64,000 nt of DNA, from contig NZ_JAGETY010000007.1 in the NCBI RefSeq assembly GCF_017571525.1, forward strand, positions 1 through 64,000, read 5' to 3'. Below the pieces are notes generated by a model that was not told the DNA's origin, did no database searches, and was given only the letters and a program-made list of their open reading frames with translations. The position numbers were made by a program, and so were the translations under genes. This stretch comes from Hymenobacter sp. BT559 (GTDB lineage: Bacteria > Bacteroidota > Bacteroidia > Cytophagales > Hymenobacteraceae). The stretch's first letter is position 1. Every line of letters starts with the position of its first letter. Below are positions 30,281 to 39,975 of this stretch, in pieces.

Positions 30281-31336
30281 GTGAAAAAAGCGCTGTACCT
30301 TATCGGCTCGCCCAACCAAACCACCCAGATGCACCGTGTGGCGCAGCTGCTTGAGGAGGAGTATGAGCCCTACTTCAGCCAGCTCTACTACGACGGCTGG
30401 ATGCGCGGCTTTTATGAGTGGCTGCTGCGCAACAAGGTGCTGGACAAGACCATTGTGACGGGCCTTGTAAAGGAGAAAGCTGACCGCTACATCGAGCAGC
30501 ACCAGCTACGCCGCGACTTCGAAAACCGCGAGCTAGAGCTCGACTACGACCTGGTGGTGTGCTGCTCCGACATCGTGGTGCCCTGGCCGCTGCTGGCCCG
30601 CACCAAGTCGGTATTCGTGCAAGAGGGCATGACCGACCCCATGCACCTGTGGGCGCGGCTCGTCAAGCGCTTCACCCGCTTCCCCATCCTGGCCATCGGC
30701 ACCTCGCTCAATGGCATGAACAACTGCTGCGACATCTACTGCGTGGCCTCGGCGGGCTACGCCGAGCACTTTAAGATGATAGGCGTGGACCCCGGCAAGC
30801 TGGTGGTGACGGGCATCCCCAACTTCGACGACGTGGAGAAATTGCGCAACAACAGCTTCCCGCACCACGGCTATGTGCTGGTAGCTACCACCGACATGCG
30901 CGAAACCTTCCGGCCCGACAACCGCAAGAAGTTTATCAAGGAAGCCACGCGCATTGCCGCCGGCCGCCCCATGATTTTCAAATTTCACCCCAACGAGGAA
31001 ATGGAGCGCGCCACCGCCGAGGTCAAAAAATATGCGCCACCCGGCACGCTCATCTATACCAGCGGCAATACCGAGGAGATGATTGCCAATAGTGTGGAGC
31101 TGATAACACAATATAGCACAGTGGCTTATGTGGGGATAGCGCTGGGCATCCCGGTGCACTCCTACTTCGATGTGGACGACCTCAAGCGCAAGCTGCCCAT
31201 CCAGAACGGCGGCACCAGTGCCCAGCGCATTGCCGACATTTGCCGGCAGTTTGGCAAGTTTAAGGGCACCGGGCCACAGTTTTTGCAGCAGTACCGGCCG
31301 GTGGCTAGCCCCCCGCCGACCGCCACATTGGCTTAA
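30281..31336 (+). CDS. GT-B-fold protein, UDP-GlcNAc 2-epimerase/glycerophosphotransferase-like
   Basis: 351 residues from a GTG start (KKALYLIGSPNQTTQMHRVAQLL). The first half has a Rossmann-like start and DYDLVVCCSDIVVPWPLL, then VFVQEGMTDP. The second half has KLVVTGIPNFDDV, MIFKFHPNE, and TSGNTEEMIANSVELITQYSTVAYVGIALGIPVHSYFD, the nucleotide-sugar binding pattern of GT-B folds (as in WecB/NeuC and TagF-like proteins). It opens an eight-gene co-directional cluster. It could be a glycosyltransferase that uses the cluster's CMP-sugar, or an epimerase that starts the pathway. The sequence alone does not decide. Confidence 0.65.
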   Translation: MKKALYLIGSPNQTTQMHRVAQLLEEEYEPYFSQLYYDGWMRGFYEWLLRNKVLDKTIVTGLVKEKADRYIEQHQLRRDFENRELELDYDLVVCCSDIVVPWPLLARTKSVFVQEGMTDPMHLWARLVKRFTRFPILAIGTSLNGMNNCCDIYCVASAGYAEHFKMIGVDPGKLVVTGIPNFDDVEKLRNNSFPHHGYVLVATTDMRETFRPDNRKKFIKEATRIAAGRPMIFKFHPNEEMERATAEVKKYAPPGTLIYTSGNTEEMIANSVELITQYSTVAYVGIALGIPVHSYFDVDDLKRKLPIQNGGTSAQRIADICRQFGKFKGTGPQFLQQYRPVASPPPTATLA

Positions 31337-31420
31337 AAGGTCGGCTAGCTTGCCTTTGGAACTCTTGGGCCATTATTGATACACTTTGTGCCGCTGGTGT
31401 TACGTTTTATACTTTAGTTT

Positions 31421-32215
31421 ATGCTCACCCTTATCCAGGCTCGTCGCGGCTCATCGCGCCTCCCCGATAAAGTCAGCCTCGACCTCGTGGGCCGGCCGCT
31501 GCTGGTGCGGCAAGTCGAGCGGGTGCAGCTGGCCGCCCGGGCGGGCCACGTGGCCGTTATTACTACTACCGACCCTAGCGACGACGTGCTGGCCGACCTC
31601 TGCTCGCAGTATGGCATTGAGGTGTTTCGGGGCAGCGCGCTCGACCTGCTCGACCGCCACTACCAGGCCGCGCTGCACTTTGGCGAAACCGAGGCCGTGG
31701 TGAAAATCCCGAGCGATTGTCCGCTCATTGACCCTGCCATCATTGACAAAGTGCTAGGGGTATATGAGCAGACCAAGGGCCAGTACGACTTTGTGAGCAA
31801 CCTGCACCCCGCCACCTACCCCGACGGCAACGACGTGGAGGTGATGACCTTTGCCGGGCTCGAAACGGCGTGGCGTGAGGCCAGCCGGCCGCTGGAACGC
31901 GAGCACACCACGCCCTTTTTCTGGGAAAACCCCGAGCGCTTCCGGCTGGCCAATGTGACTTGGGAAACGGGGCTCAACTACTCCATGTCGCACCGCTTCA
32001 CCATCGACTACGCGGCCGATTACGAGTTTATAAAAGCCGTGTACGAAGCGCTTTACCCCGCTAACCCCAGCTTTAGCCTGGATGATATTCTGACTTTATT
32101 AAAACAAAGGCCGGACATTTACGCCTTAAATGCCGACCTGGCCGGCGTAAACTGGTACCGCAATCACCTGGACGAACTTAAAACGGTGGACGCGGGCAAC
32201 ACGAAGCAATTATAA
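31421..32215 (+). CDS. SpsF-like cytidylyltransferase
   Basis: 264 residues. The N-terminus LTLIQARRGSSRLPDKV is the CTP-binding motif of the acylneuraminate/KDO cytidylyltransferase fold (QAR.GSSRLPGK in SpsF). VVKIPSDCPLIDPAIIDKV carries the metal-binding Asp. The C-terminal part YSMSHRFTIDYAADYEFI is typical of SpsF-like members. It would activate the product of the cluster's NeuB-like enzyme as a CMP-sugar. It starts 84 bp after the upstream gene and is followed by a palindromic repeat. Confidence 0.85.
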   Translation: MLTLIQARRGSSRLPDKVSLDLVGRPLLVRQVERVQLAARAGHVAVITTTDPSDDVLADLCSQYGIEVFRGSALDLLDRHYQAALHFGETEAVVKIPSDCPLIDPAIIDKVLGVYEQTKGQYDFVSNLHPATYPDGNDVEVMTFAGLETAWREASRPLEREHTTPFFWENPERFRLANVTWETGLNYSMSHRFTIDYAADYEFIKAVYEALYPANPSFSLDDILTLLKQRPDIYALNADLAGVNWYRNHLDELKTVDAGNTKQL

Positions 32216-32222
32216 ACTACCA

Positions 32223-32315
32223 GTCATGCAGAGCGCAGCGAAACATCTCGCACGCACCGTTAGGTTAATAACCCCGGCGTCAGCACGCGAGATGCTTCGC
32301 TACGCTCAGCATGAC
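32223..32315. repeat. Palindromic repeat, family A (diverged copy)
   Basis: Inverted arms of 29 bp (32223-32251 and 32287-32315), 26 of 29 matching, start GTCATGC and carry GCATCTCGC near the centre. It resembles the repeats at 34182-34274 and 38287-38376 in outline. It lies 8 bp after the cytidylyltransferase stop and 26 bp before the transketolase start. Confidence 0.8.
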
Positions 32316-32340
32316 AACGATTTTGATTTGACGTTTCTAT

Positions 32341-33198
32341 ATGACTACCGAAAAAAAACAAGCACTTTCTGAGCTCGCTCTGCGCGTGCGCGAGCACATC
32401 GTTCGCCTCAGCACCGATGGCGGCTGCTTCACCGGCGCCTCGCTGAGCTGCGCCGACTTGCTGGTGTACCTCTACGCCGACTTCCTCAATGTGCACCCGG
32501 GCAACCTCACCGACCCCGAGCGCGACTACCTCTTTCTGAGCAAAGGCCACGACGTGCCGGCCCTCTACGGCACCTTTGCCGAGCTGGGCTTCATGCCTAA
32601 GGAGCGGCTCCAGAACCACCTGAAGTCAAACGACAGCATCTACTGGCACCCCAACCGCAGCGTGCCGGGTGTCGAGTTTCACTCGGGCTCGCTAGGGCAC
32701 CTGCCGAGCGTGGCGCTGGGCGTGGCCATGGATGCCAAGCTGCGCGGCCAGAACCAGCACGTCATCGTCATCACCGGCGATGGCGAGCTCAACGAGGGCA
32801 CTTGCTGGGAAGCCGTGCTGGTGGCTAGCGCCAAGAAGATGAACAACCTAACCCTGGTGGTAGACCGCAACCACTTCCAGGCCAACATTGCCACCGAAGA
32901 GCTCATTCCGTTGGAGCCGCTAGCCCCCAAGTTTGAGGCGTTCGGCGCCGTCGTGAAGCGCATTGATGGCCACGATTTTACGGCCCTGGAAGAAGCCTTC
33001 ACCGCGCTGCCTTTCAGCGAAGACAAGCCTTCGGTTATCATCTGCGACACGGTGCGGGGCCGCGGCCTGCCCAGCATCGAGCGCCGCGCCGACCGCTGGT
33101 TCTGCAACTTCAGCAGCGAGGAAATTACCTCGCTCCTCAAAGAGCTGCACAGCCAGGAGGCTACCAACCTCACGAGCGAAACCTTGACCGTTAGATAA
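32341..33198 (+). CDS. Transketolase, N-terminal (TPP-binding) subunit
   Basis: 285 residues. TPP pyrophosphate-binding module: LSKGHDVPALYGTFAELGF, GSLGHLPSVALGVAMDAKL, then GDGELNEGTCWEAVLVASAKKMNNLTLVVDRNHFQ (the GDG...N motif that binds ThDP and Mg2+) and KRIDGHDFTALEEAF. Full length for a split transketolase alpha chain. It must pair with the next gene, 8 bp downstream. Transfer of a two-carbon ketol unit to an aldose is the family reaction; in this cluster it may build the carbon chain of an unusual sugar instead of serving the pentose phosphate pathway. Confidence 0.9.
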   Translation: MTTEKKQALSELALRVREHIVRLSTDGGCFTGASLSCADLLVYLYADFLNVHPGNLTDPERDYLFLSKGHDVPALYGTFAELGFMPKERLQNHLKSNDSIYWHPNRSVPGVEFHSGSLGHLPSVALGVAMDAKLRGQNQHVIVITGDGELNEGTCWEAVLVASAKKMNNLTLVVDRNHFQANIATEELIPLEPLAPKFEAFGAVVKRIDGHDFTALEEAFTALPFSEDKPSVIICDTVRGRGLPSIERRADRWFCNFSSEEITSLLKELHSQEATNLTSETLTVR

Positions 33199-33206
33199 TT
33201 AGAGCG

Positions 33207-34160
33207 ATGAATTACGAACAGCTTATCCACGAAACTGCCCTGGCCGACGAGCGCCTGCTGGTGATGACGGCCGAAAACCGCGCCCTTATCCGCAACCTGC
33301 CCGGTCCGCTAGGCCCCCGTTTTATCGACACGGGCATTACGGAGCAAACCATGATTGGGGCGGCCGCGGGCCTGGCCCTGCGCGGCCGCGTGCCGGTGGT
33401 GCACGCCCTAGCCACGTTCCTCACGCTGCGGGCCTTCGAGTTTATTCGTACCGACGTGGGGATTCCGCATTTGCCGGTGAAAATCAGCGCATTCGTGCCA
33501 GGCTTTTTGTCAGATGGCAACGGTCCGACCCACCAGGCTATTGAGGACGTTTCGCTCATGCGCGGCATCCCCGGCATGACGGTTTTTGCGCCCGCCGACG
33601 AGGCCGACATGCTGGCCATGCTGCCCGCCATCTGGGCCTCGCCCGACCCCGCCTACCTGCGCGTGAACACCCGGCCCAGCACCTACCAGCACGAGCCGTT
33701 CGTGCTGGGCAAGGCCGAAATCGTGAGCGAAGGCAAAGACATTACCATCCTCACCTACGGCATGCTTTTCGAGCAAGCGCTCATTGCCAAAGACTTGCTC
33801 ACCGAAGCCGGCTACTCGGTAGGCCTTGTGAACCTGCGCAGCCTCAAGCCCCTGGACGAAGCCGCCGTGCTCAACGTGGTGAAGGGGGGTAGTCTCATCG
33901 TGACCCTGGAAGACCATTTCCAGACCGGCGGCCTCTACTCCATCCTGGCCGAGCTGCTGCTCGAAAACGAGCTGACGGCCAAGGTGCTCCCCCTCGCCCT
34001 CAAAGAGCGCTGGTACAAGCCCGGCCTGCTGAGCGAAGTGCTCGAATACGAAGGCTTTACCGGCCAGCACATTGCCCGCCGCATCGGCGAGCGCCTCGGT
34101 GACGGTGCCCATAGCTTCGGCGCCAAAACCAAGGTGGTCGAAAACGAATTTGCCGAGTAA
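33207..34160 (+). CDS. Transketolase, C-terminal (pyrimidine-binding) subunit
   Basis: 317 residues. Pyrimidine-binding domain: RFIDTGITEQTMIGAAAGLALRGRVPVVHALATFLTLRAFEFIRTD, with the catalytic Glu in GITEQ. SDGNGPTHQAIEDVSLMRGIPGMTVFAPADEADM follows. The C-terminal transketolase domain is DITILTYGMLFEQAL to LKPLDEAAVLNV. It forms the active site together with the preceding subunit. A tight 8-bp gap indicates co-translation. Confidence 0.9.
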   Translation: MNYEQLIHETALADERLLVMTAENRALIRNLPGPLGPRFIDTGITEQTMIGAAAGLALRGRVPVVHALATFLTLRAFEFIRTDVGIPHLPVKISAFVPGFLSDGNGPTHQAIEDVSLMRGIPGMTVFAPADEADMLAMLPAIWASPDPAYLRVNTRPSTYQHEPFVLGKAEIVSEGKDITILTYGMLFEQALIAKDLLTEAGYSVGLVNLRSLKPLDEAAVLNVVKGGSLIVTLEDHFQTGGLYSILAELLLENELTAKVLPLALKERWYKPGLLSEVLEYEGFTGQHIARRIGERLGDGAHSFGAKTKVVENEFAE

Positions 34161-34181
34161 GTATTTTTGTAATCTAAAAGG

Positions 34182-34274
34182 ACGTCATGCTGAGCTTGCC
34201 GAAGCATCTCTACCGGGTTGTTGAACGAACCCAGCCGACGCGGTAGAGATGCTTCGGCAAGCTCAGCATGACGT
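34182..34274. repeat. Palindromic repeat, family A
   Basis: Perfect 34-bp inverted arms (34182-34215 and 34241-34274) containing GTCATGCTGAGCTTGCCGAA and GCATCTCTACCG, around a 25-bp loop. The same arms recur at 38287-38376 with a different loop. The repeat sits 22 bp after the transketolase stop and 37 bp before the aminotransferase start. Confidence 0.9.
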
Positions 34275-34310
34275 TCTTTCTTTCTACTATTGTTGCCTAA
34301 TTCCAGCCTT

Positions 34311-35609
<1,299 letters not shown>

Positions 35610-35750
35610 CCCTAGCCGAAGCGCGGCGCAAGCCAAGTTTCACTACGTATAGCGACGCCTAGCGGCAAAGGCGGGGCCGGGCTTATTTGTCCGGCCCTGC
35701 TTATTCGTATTAATCAATTCCTGACGATTTTTTCGCCGCCTTGCAGCGAA

Positions 35751-35775
35751 TACGCGAAGTAGAACTTCGCGCTAC
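35751..35775. repeat. Solo palindrome, family B
   Basis: CGCGAAGT-AGA-ACTTCGCG within a 25-bp segment flanked by TA and CTAC. The layout equals one arm of the repeats at 36587-36653 (CGCGGACT-TTC-AGTCCGCG). It ends 5 bp before the SDR start codon and could fold over its ribosome binding region. Confidence 0.7.
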
Positions 35776-35779
35776 TGGT

Positions 35780-36586
35780 ATGAATTTCTTCGATTTAACT
35801 AACAAAACGGCCATCGTCACGGGTGCGTGCGGCCTCATCGGCCAGAAGCACTGCGAAGCCCTGGCCCTGGCCGGCGCCAACGTAGTAGTGGCCGACCTGC
35901 ACCTCGACAAGGCCCGTGAGGTGGCCGCTAGCCTGCCCGGTGGCATCCATCTGCCACTCGCCGTAGATGTGACCTCGCCCGAGTCGCTGGCCGCCGCGCG
36001 CGATACCATCATCGAGCGCTTTGGCCACATTGATGTACTGGTCAACAATGCCGCCATCAACGACATGTTTGAGAATCCGGCCCTAGCCGCCGACCTCAGC
36101 AAGTTTGAGAATTTTCCGGTCGCCACCTTCCGGCAGGTGCTGGAAGTGAACGTGACGGGCATCTTTCTGGCGGCGCAGGTTTTTGGCACGCCGATGGCCG
36201 AGCAGGGCCACGGCTCCATCATCAACGTGGCTAGCACCTACGGCCTGGTAGGGCCCGACCAAAGCATCTATCGCAACGAGGCCGGCGAGCAAACTTTTTA
36301 TAAGTCACCGTCTTACCCCACTACCAAGGGCGCAGTGGTGAACTTCACCCGCTACCTGGCCGCCTACTGGGGCGCCAAGGGCGTGCGTGTAAATACCCTC
36401 TCGCCGGGCGGCGTGGAGAACAGTCAGGATGCCTTCTTCGTGAAGCAGTATAGCGCTAAAACGCCGCTAGGCCGCATGGCAGCGCCCACCGACTACCAGG
36501 GCGCGGTAGTATTCCTAGCTTCCGACGCCTCGGCCTACATGACGGGCGCCAACCTCGTGGTAGACGGCGGCTGGACGGCGATATAA
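35780..36586 (+). CDS. Short-chain dehydrogenase/reductase
   Basis: 268 residues from MNFFDLTNKTAIVTG. NAD(P) motif TGACGLIG (TGxxxGxG), Asp in VADLHLDKA suggesting NAD preference, NNAA, then Ser (INVASTYG) and the YxxxK catalytic pair in SYPTTKGAVVNF. C-terminal GRMAAPTDYQGAVVFLASDASAYMTGANLVVDGGW is standard for the family. It likely oxidises or reduces a hydroxyl of the cluster's sugar intermediate. Confidence 0.85.
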   Translation: MNFFDLTNKTAIVTGACGLIGQKHCEALALAGANVVVADLHLDKAREVAASLPGGIHLPLAVDVTSPESLAAARDTIIERFGHIDVLVNNAAINDMFENPALAADLSKFENFPVATFRQVLEVNVTGIFLAAQVFGTPMAEQGHGSIINVASTYGLVGPDQSIYRNEAGEQTFYKSPSYPTTKGAVVNFTRYLAAYWGAKGVRVNTLSPGGVENSQDAFFVKQYSAKTPLGRMAAPTDYQGAVVFLASDASAYMTGANLVVDGGWTAI

Positions 36587-36653
36587 GTAGCGCGGACTTT
36601 CAGTCCGCGAGTTCGAGCCGCTGAACTACTCGCGGACTGAAAGTCCGCGCTAC
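36587..36653. repeat. Nested palindrome pair, family B
   Basis: Perfect 25-bp inverted arms (36587-36611 and 36629-36653), each itself containing CGCGGACT-TTC-AGTCCGCG, around a 17-bp loop. The left arm begins at the first base after the SDR stop codon. The transcript could form either one long hairpin or two short ones. Confidence 0.9.
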
Positions 36654-36708
36654 GGCGCTACTGGTTGGTTCTGTATTAATTTCGGATTGGATTTCACCAA
36701 ACCCTCCT

Positions 36709-37236
36709 ATGAAGCACGCCGACCTTGCTGCTAAAGCCAGCCGCATCAAGCTGGTTCTCACCGACTGCGATGGCGTATTAACCGACGGCGGCGTGTACTA
36801 CGGCGAAAGCGGCGAGGTGCTCAAGCGCTTCAACATCCGCGATGGCATGGGCGTGGAGCGCCTGCGTGCCGTGGGCGTCGAAACCGGCATCGTGACCGGC
36901 GAGCGCTCGCCCTCGGTACAGAAGCGCGCCGATAAGCTCAAAATCACTGAGTTGCACCTGGGTATCAAGGACAAGGCGCCGCTGCTGGGCGATATCCTGT
37001 CCCGCACGGGGCTAGCGGCCGAGCAGGTAGCCTTTATTGGCGACGATACCAACGACGTGGCTATTCTGGGCCTGGTGGGGCTAGCGGCCTGCCCCGGCGA
37101 TGCCACTGTTTTTGCCCGCGATGCCGCCGACTACCACTGCCAGGCCAAGGGCGGCCACGGCGCCTTCCGCGAGCTGGCCGAGCTGATTATCAGTTGCAAA
37201 GGCGGTACGCCGCTGCCCGACCGCGGCTCGGAATAG
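36709..37236 (+). CDS. KdsC-like HAD phosphatase
   Basis: 175 residues, the usual size. HAD motif I is LTDCDGVLTDGG (Asp19 nucleophile, Asp21 acid/base), motif II VTGER, and motif IV GDDTNDVAIL (Asp112/113). No cap domain, as in the tetrameric KDO-8-P and N-acylneuraminate-9-P phosphatases. It would remove phosphate from the 3-deoxy-ulosonate phosphate made by the NeuB-like synthase encoded just downstream. Confidence 0.9.
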   Translation: MKHADLAAKASRIKLVLTDCDGVLTDGGVYYGESGEVLKRFNIRDGMGVERLRAVGVETGIVTGERSPSVQKRADKLKITELHLGIKDKAPLLGDILSRTGLAAEQVAFIGDDTNDVAILGLVGLAACPGDATVFARDAADYHCQAKGGHGAFRELAELIISCKGGTPLPDRGSE

Positions 37237-37378
37237 GCGGCCGTGCTACCTTCCTTAAAATAAAAGCGGGCTAGCCGCGTCAGCGGGCAGCAGGTGGGTA
37301 AAACCACCTGCCGGCTGCGCTGTTAGGTTGCTCTTCGTCCTATTCAGGCTTTTACATTTTCGCCCACCTTTTTTCGTT

Positions 37379-38263
37379 ATGTCTGTCGTTCAAATCAAGA
37401 AAAACCGCGCCATTGGCCCTGGCCAGCCGTGCTACATCATTGCCGAGATTGGCATCAACCACAACGGCTCGCTCGACCTGGCCAAGCAGCTCATCGACGC
37501 GGCCGTGACGGCCGGCGCCGATGCGGTGAAATTTCAGAAGCGCACCCCCGAGCTGTGCGTGCCCAAGGACCAATGGGAAAAAATGCGCGATACCCCCTGG
37601 GGCCGCATGAGCTACATCGACTACAAGCGCAAAACGGAGTTTGGCCAGGCCGAATACACGGCCATCGACGACTACTGCAAGGCCAAAGGCATCGACTGGT
37701 TTGCCTCGTGCTGGGATGAGCCGTCGGTCGATTTTATGGAGCAGTTCCAGCCGGTGCTCTACAAGATGGCTAGCGCCTCGCTCACAGACAAGCCCCTGCT
37801 CGACCGCGTGCGCGCCACCGGCCGCCCCCTCATGCTGAGCACCGGCATGAGCACCCAGCAGGAAATCACGGACGCCGTGGCCTACGTGGGCCTCGACAAC
37901 CTGATGATTGCGCACAGCACGTCGGCCTACCCCTGCCCCCCGGCCGAACTGAACCTGCGCATGATTCAAACCCTGCAAGCGCAGTTCCCGGGCACGCCCA
38001 TTGGCTACTCGGGCCACGAAACCGGCCTGAGCACCACCGTAACGGCCGTAGCGCTGGGCGCCACGTTCGTGGAGCGTCACTTCACCCTCGACCGCGCCAT
38101 GTGGGGCTCCGACCACGCCGCTAGCGTAGAGCCGGGCGGCCTGGCCAAAATGGTGCGCGACATCCGCGACACCGAAGCCGGCCTCGGCGACGGCGTGAAA
38201 GTGGTGTACGAGAGCGAGAAAGAGCCCCTGCGCCGCCTGCGCCGCGAGGTAACGGCCGCGTAA
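37379..38263 (+). CDS. NeuB-family sialic/nonulosonic acid synthase without SAF domain
   Basis: 294 residues from MSVVQIKKNRAIGPGQPC. TIM-barrel motifs: AEIGINHNGSLDLAKQLIDAA, AVKFQKRTPE, FASCWDEPSVDF, KMASASLTDKPLL, LSTGMSTQQEI, HSTSAYPCPP, GYSGHETGLS and VERHFTLDRAMWGSDHA (the metal-binding His pair region). It condenses phosphoenolpyruvate with a hexose or hexosamine (phosphate). The ~60-residue C-terminal antifreeze-like (SAF) domain of classical NeuB is missing; the protein ends just after the barrel. Short members exist, but the missing lid suggests a different acceptor. Confidence 0.85.
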   Translation: MSVVQIKKNRAIGPGQPCYIIAEIGINHNGSLDLAKQLIDAAVTAGADAVKFQKRTPELCVPKDQWEKMRDTPWGRMSYIDYKRKTEFGQAEYTAIDDYCKAKGIDWFASCWDEPSVDFMEQFQPVLYKMASASLTDKPLLDRVRATGRPLMLSTGMSTQQEITDAVAYVGLDNLMIAHSTSAYPCPPAELNLRMIQTLQAQFPGTPIGYSGHETGLSTTVTAVALGATFVERHFTLDRAMWGSDHAASVEPGGLAKMVRDIRDTEAGLGDGVKVVYESEKEPLRRLRREVTAA

Positions 38264-38286
38264 GGCAAGTCATAATTATTTATTCA

Positions 38287-38376
38287 GACCGTCATGCTGA
38301 GCTTGCCGAAGCATCTCTACCGAACGAGGCCCTAGCGGCGCGGTAGAGATGCTTCGGCAAGCTCAGCATGACGGTC
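38287..38376. repeat. Palindromic repeat, family A
   Basis: Perfect 36-bp inverted arms (38287-38322 and 38341-38376) with the same core as 34182-34274, around an 18-bp loop. It closes the sugar cluster, 24 bp after the NeuB-like stop codon, and could serve as its terminator or mRNA stabiliser. Confidence 0.9.
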
Positions 38377-38474
38377 TTATTTTTACGGAAAGCCACCTCT
38401 AGCTTCTCGCTCGAACGAACATTAACCCGCGCCGGTCAGTTAGGGGGCAGAGATAGTTACTTATTACATACGCT

Positions 38475-39509
38475 ATGCTGGAGCCGATAAGCAAGTTTTA
38501 TCAAAGTCTGGATGCCGTAGGCCGCACCACGATGATAACCACGCCCATCTTGCTGCTGGCAGTGGGTGTGTTGCTGGTGCTCGAGCGCAAAATTCCGTAT
38601 CGCAAGGGCTTGCCATTCTTCCGCGAAGGGCTGTTTGTGGACTTGTTCTGGTACACGCTGGTGCAGAGCTACTTCCTGCAAATCGTGATTTTCGGGTTCA
38701 TCATTGCGCCGCTGGCCAAGCACTTCGGGGCCCAGTTTCACATCATGGACCACTGGCCGGTGGTGGCGCAGGTGGCATTTTTTGTGGTCACCCACGACTT
38801 CTACATCTACTGGTTTCACCGCTTTCAGCACAGCAGCGCGTTTTTCTGGCGTACCCATGAGGCGCACCACTCCGGCAAGCAGGTAGACTGGCTGGCCGGC
38901 TCGCGCTCGCACGTGATGGAGATTATTATCAACCAAACCATCGAGTTTGCGCCCATCATCCTGCTAGGGGCCAACCCCGTGGTAGTGCCCATTAAGGCGC
39001 TTATCGACGCCGTGTGGGGCATGTACATCCACGCCAACATCGACGTGAAATCGGGCAAGCTGCAATATTTTATCAACGGCCCCGAGATGCACCTCTGGCA
39101 CCACGCCGACCACGAGGAAGTGTACTACGCCAATTTCTCGACCAAATTTGCGGTCTGGGACTGGCTCTTCGGCACCGCTTTTTTGCCCCAAAATCGCAAG
39201 CCCGAGCGCTGGGGCCTGCCCTATGCGTTCCCCAAGGACTACTTCTCGCAGCACGCTTTTTCGGTGGTGCGCTTCGATGAAAAGGCCCTGGCCGAGCGCT
39301 CGGCGGCTTTTCGGGCCTACCACGGCGTGCGCTGGCGGGTGCTGGGCTGGCTCGGCCAGCGCGTGCCGGCCGCTAGGGTGCTGCAAGGGTGGGAAGTGCC
39401 CGAGGAGGTGCATCAAACCGTGCCCGCCCCGCGCCCCGGCGGCAACCCCACGGCCGCCCCGGCCGTTGCCACCGAATCTTCTCGCTCTGCCGTAACCGCT
39501 GCCTCTTGA
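38475..39509 (+). CDS. Sterol desaturase/fatty acid hydroxylase family protein
   Basis: 344 residues. Four to five membrane helices and the di-iron His clusters: HDFYIYWFHR (HxxxxxxxH), HEAHH, and HLWHHADH near 210-220. Pro/Ala-rich disordered tail (~315-344). Bacterial members hydroxylate or desaturate lipids such as sterols, hopanoids, carotenoids or alkyl chains. Substrate cannot be told from sequence. Its stop codon overlaps the TTG start of the next gene. Confidence 0.85.
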   Translation: MLEPISKFYQSLDAVGRTTMITTPILLLAVGVLLVLERKIPYRKGLPFFREGLFVDLFWYTLVQSYFLQIVIFGFIIAPLAKHFGAQFHIMDHWPVVAQVAFFVVTHDFYIYWFHRFQHSSAFFWRTHEAHHSGKQVDWLAGSRSHVMEIIINQTIEFAPIILLGANPVVVPIKALIDAVWGMYIHANIDVKSGKLQYFINGPEMHLWHHADHEEVYYANFSTKFAVWDWLFGTAFLPQNRKPERWGLPYAFPKDYFSQHAFSVVRFDEKALAERSAAFRAYHGVRWRVLGWLGQRVPAARVLQGWEVPEEVHQTVPAPRPGGNPTAAPAVATESSRSAVTAAS

Positions 39510-39889
39510 CACTTAGCTTTAACCCCGCCTGGCTCTACCTATTGCTCGCTTCCGTGATGGAAGTGTGCTGGAACTACAGCCTCAAGTACACGAGCGTGGC
39601 CAAAATAAAGGCCATCGACTGGTCGCATTTTTTCACGGCTTCGGCCGGGGTCATGACGCTGCTGCCGGCCATTGGCTACGTGGGCTTTGGCGTGGCCAAC
39701 GTGTTCTTCTTCTCCAAGGCGCTCAATGTTATCCCGGCTTCCACGGCCTTTGCCATCTGGATGGGCATGGCCCTGGTGGGCATCAAAATCGTGGACACGC
39801 TGGTGCTAAAAGAGGCCTTCCAGTGGGTGCACGTCTTTTATATCGGCTGCATCCTGGTGGGCATTATCGGCCTCAAGCGCACGGCATAA
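39506..39889 (+). CDS. SMR/DMT-type small membrane transporter
   Basis: 127 residues from TTG at 39506, which overlaps the preceding stop (TTGA) and gives LTLSFNPAWLYLLLASVMEVCWNYSLK. The Glu in helix 1 (ASVMEVCW) matches the essential Glu14 of EmrE-like proteins. Four hydrophobic helices follow (VMTLLPAIGYVGFGVANVFFFSKAL, AFAIWMGMALVGIKIVDTLVL, VFYIGCILVGIIGLK). The later ATG at 39557 would remove helix 1 up to that Glu, so I reject it. Exports small cations or amphiphiles, or guanidinium. Confidence 0.8.
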   Translation: MTLSFNPAWLYLLLASVMEVCWNYSLKYTSVAKIKAIDWSHFFTASAGVMTLLPAIGYVGFGVANVFFFSKALNVIPASTAFAIWMGMALVGIKIVDTLVLKEAFQWVHVFYIGCILVGIIGLKRTA

Positions 39890-39909
39890 GCCAGTCTAGA
39901 ATAGGCCTA

Positions 39910-39966
39910 GCGCCCAAAAAGAACGCCATGCTGCATTTATTGCAGCATGGCGTTCTTTTTGGGCGC
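39910..39966. terminator. Bidirectional terminator between SMR and yceI-like genes
   Basis: Near-perfect 25-bp arms from GCGCCCAAAAAGAACGCCAT to ATGGCGTTCTTTTTGGGCGC with a short loop (TTTAT region). Convergent genes on both sides and A/T runs inside the stem fit a two-way terminator. Confidence 0.85.
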
Positions 39967-39975
39967 TTTGTTTAG

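Noticed and set aside
37290..37311. Terminator between the phosphatase and NeuB-like genes
   Set aside because: A GCAGGTGG/CCACCTGC stem is present but has no T-run, and both genes are co-directional and functionally linked.
39557..39889. ATG start for the SMR-type transporter
   Set aside because: It would delete the first half of helix 1; the TTG at 39506 gives the full family length and couples to the upstream stop.
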